From: Bolinopsis microptera
Lineage: Eukaryota > Ctenophora > Tentaculata > Lobata > Bolinopsidae
Direction of reading: 5' to 3'
Length of the DNA: 64,000 bases
Assembly (NCBI RefSeq): GCF_026151205.1
Contig: NC_087074.1
Location: 12,815,182-12,879,181 of the forward strand
The notes under the pieces: model-generated
Database searches by the model: none
What the model saw: only the letters and a program-made list of their open reading frames with translations
Told to the model about the DNA's origin: nothing
Part shown: one piece after another, positions 60,849 to 64,000 of the stretch
How the letters are laid out: each line of letters starts with the position of its first letter
Numbering within the stretch: position 1 is the stretch's first letter
Program-made: the position numbers and the translations under genes

Positions 60849-61156
60849 CTACAGTGTTGTGAAGAGACAAATGGTATCATTTTATTAAGGATGACAGCAG
60901 AGCGCATAAATTCCATGGTTCAATAAATTAGCGGCGACAATGGAATCCACTAGAAGAAGAATCCACTAGAAGTATAAAATGGTGTCAATGACAACATTAT
61001 TTGTACCCCTAGCTTCCTGACTAGATTGACTGGATCTCTTATAACCCTAGAAAGATTTTTATTTGCTAGCTCATCCTTTTGTAGTCTCCTTTTCTTTTGA
61101 AGAACATTGAACTTTTGAATTAAGTTAAACTAAAATTCGATACTTTTTAGGTGAAG

Positions 61157-62190
61157 ATGTCAGAAGTTGCAGAACGAGCAATCCTCTGCTTTGTTTCCTA
61201 CTTCATCGTTATCATCGGAAGCATCTCCAACCTAATATCCCTTTCCTACTTCATCCGTCAAACCAAGAGAAGTCCCTCAACCTTCATCTTCATCACTAAC
61301 AATGCGTTAGATCTCATAGTCTGCATCACTCTAACCCCTGTTTTACTCTCAACCACTGCTGGAGGAGCAGCTTTACTCTTTCACTTTCAGTGGTTCTGCA
61401 CTTTCTGGAACTTCTTCTATGCGTTTGCTCTGAGAATGTCGATGTTTGTCATGGCTGTGTTGTGTGTCACCAGGACCCTCTCGCTGGTGAAGCCGCTCTA
61501 TGGTGTTAGAATCTGGCACCTTGTGGTATGTCTTGTGGTTTATTTTATATTTCTTGTGGTTTCCCGCGTGGTTGTCGTGGAGAGGGTGGTTTACGATGCT
61601 GGTCACATGTTTTGTGTTGCCAAATATAACGCTCACTTCGCTGCAAACTGTACCACAATTCTGACAGACGTCAGCAAGATCTTGGTTCCCATTGTTCCGA
61701 GCATAGCTGGATGCATCATTACAATTTGTTATTTGAGGAGCTCAAGACGGATCAAAGGGGCTCAAGGAACAACTCAAAGACACAACAAACACGATGCCAT
61801 AGTTACGGTAGTAATCCTTACTATTCTGTTCTTGATAGTGACAATGCCGCATTTCGTGCTGCTGATTTTCCAAGTGATTTGTAATTTGTCGAATGAAAAA
61901 GTTTGTGTTAGCCTCCCCACCCAGTTTCTACACCACCTGTTCTGCTTCTACGTCCCCACCCTGAACTCTGCTTGTAACCCCTTAGTGTACCTTATCGCAT
62001 CAAAAAGTTGAGAACGTATTCGCTACAAATTCTAACTTGTGGTATGAAGGGCGGAGATAGGGTAAAACCATCGGAATATGATAGCAGAATAGTTCATGTT
62101 AGATCACCCTTACGGGCAGCAACCGGAAATATATCCCCTTATTGCAATATGGAAACCCCGGCAATCTGCAAGATAAATGACATACAATAA
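61157..62190 (+). CDS. Rhodopsin-class GPCR, single exon, with a one-base break near the C-terminus
   Basis: The ATG at 61157 gives seven hydrophobic spans. Landmarks: GSISN in TM1 (Asn 1.50), LD in TM2 (Asp 2.50), Cys before TM3 (WFCTFW) paired with MFCVAK in the second extracellular loop, Pro in TM5 (VPSIAG), MP in TM6 (without the usual CW) and NPLVY in TM7. The DRY site reads CVTRT, so the acidic residue is missing. The frame stops at TGA 62009, immediately after the A5 run 62002-62006. The +1 frame continues with LRTYSLQILTCG, a typical helix-8 and palmitoyl-cysteine tail, to TAA 62190. A one-base loss in the A run (sequence error, polymorphism or real) best explains this. Ligand unknown. 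A TTTTTAG acceptor lies six bases 5' of the ATG. Confidence 0.85.
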
Positions 62191-62992
<802 letters not shown>

Positions 62993-64000
62993 TTTAAAAT
63001 CCAACAGTTACCTCAGGTGGAGCTTCGTAGTGAGTAGAGGATAAAGTCGAGGGTGAATATTGGCACGGGAGTGCATGTCAGTGCGACTGTTAAATCAATG
63101 TTTTAAGTTACAACTGCATAGTTGAATTTGACTTCTACTTGCAACCAAAAATGGCATTATAGTTAAACTGACTATTTAGTGTGGGTATTTAGTGTGACTT
63201 TTGACGTTTGTTTTTTCAACAATTGGTCAAACCACCGCTAGATAAAAATGATCAGTCTCGACTTATAAACTATAAAGCATTGATGCTATTAAGTTCAAAT
63301 GGCAGAATGTCAATACATATTAAAATCACCACTATATACCCAAATAATTGTAGATAGTTTAATCTTGCTGTGCAGCTGATAAGACACTTGCACAAGTAAA
63401 TTACTAATTATATAGTTAAGTAATTTTAAACATGTTAAGTAGTTAACATTCTAAGGTTTACACTGCTGATTAATAGAATATCTCCATTAAGCGAAACCGA
63501 TGGTAACACAGTAATTAACAGAATCCTAAATAATGAATCACCGGCGAGAATGGTGAGAGGTTACAGTAATTGAAACATGTAAGGAATAAGGATCTAGCGG
63601 TTATTGAAACATATAAATTGAAAGCATAGGTGTAGCTTTAGATATCGAAGTTAAATATCACTGCGCGAATAAATGCAGGTGGTCTTGTAAGAGGTATTCG
63701 ATTTCTGATCGCAACGATCCAAGTGCTTAAAAAGCTGTCACTAACCAGTAAAGCAGTAACCTGCCAGTAACCTGCCACAGCTTATCGAGCTAACAGTAAG
63801 CAGCACTAAGTGCTTGAAATGATGGTGATCCCCTTTGTCTATCATGAACAAAGGTAGATCACCAAGAAAGGCTTGAGATACTAAGATAGAGGACTATAAA
63901 GAGAGTACCACCAGTACTTAGCTCGAGGCGAGCAACACCTGACCAACACTGCAAGAGACAAGAGAACGGCTCAAGCTCTGCTTATAATATCAGCTGAGCT
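62993..64000. other. Intergenic, no gene seen
   Basis: No coding exon, RNA gene or element is recognised. CCAGTAACCTGCCAGTAACCTGCC is a small duplication near 63747-63775. Confidence 0.4.

Noticed and set aside
60682-60870. 62-codon gene starting at 60870
   Set aside because: The frame has no ATG (TTG only) and an upstream stop; kept only as a candidate internal exon with splice sites at 60848 and 60726.

Overview
This is intron-containing, AT-rich animal nuclear DNA. The genes are typically metazoan: a ciliary nephrocystin-3 relative, a four-pass DHHC palmitoyltransferase, a TIMP/netrin-module secreted protein, a rhodopsin-type GPCR and acidic coiled-coil proteins. They have GT-AG introns and are widely spaced among transposons. 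The GPCR has VTRT where most class A receptors have DRY. Together with the transposon load this suggests a non-bilaterian marine invertebrate, for example a cnidarian, but that is an inference and no marker settles it.

Layout. Positions 1-17,000 are almost wholly transposon-derived. They hold a 1.2 kb inverted repeat with a DNA cloverleaf at its centre (659-1861), a folded-back CR1-like reverse transcriptase (1914-4350), an RTE-like fragment (5375-5800), a three-level nest of elements (6465-9897), a nearly intact RNase H-bearing LINE (11535-13913) and nested hAT-type MITEs (15130-16562). Positions 18,435-21,541 (+) hold a two-exon nephrocystin-3-like gene, and 22,020-23,654 (+) a three-exon coiled-coil gene. 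Positions 25,900-29,100 carry two adjacent minisatellites, a 756 bp palindrome and a TACCTTAC-type MITE.

Positions 32,407-42,543 (+) hold a complete eight-exon ZDHHC1/11-like gene of 329 residues. Its second intron contains a 53 bp satellite, its fourth a LINE 3' end, and its fifth an intronless TIMP-like gene on the opposite strand. Positions 42,856-45,341 are a giant palindrome interrupted by other elements. Positions 46,633-54,478 (-) hold two multi-exon acidic genes that I cannot name, with an exon-bearing MITE in one intron. Minus-strand exons at 55.5, 57.1 and 60.8 kb may belong to one further gene. Positions 61,157-62,190 (+) hold a single-exon GPCR with a one-base break near its end. 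A 235 bp TC microsatellite and about 1 kb without visible genes close the window.

The genes do not form an obvious pathway. Only the nephrocystin-3 relative has a clear ciliary link. The main novelty is in the mobile DNA: three families defined here by their own termini (TTAA plus G-tract palindromes, TACCTTAC/GTAAGGTA MITEs, and TTACTGGG hAT-like MITEs with 8 bp target duplications), plus the cloverleaf inverted repeat. All coordinates and splice sites were read by eye.
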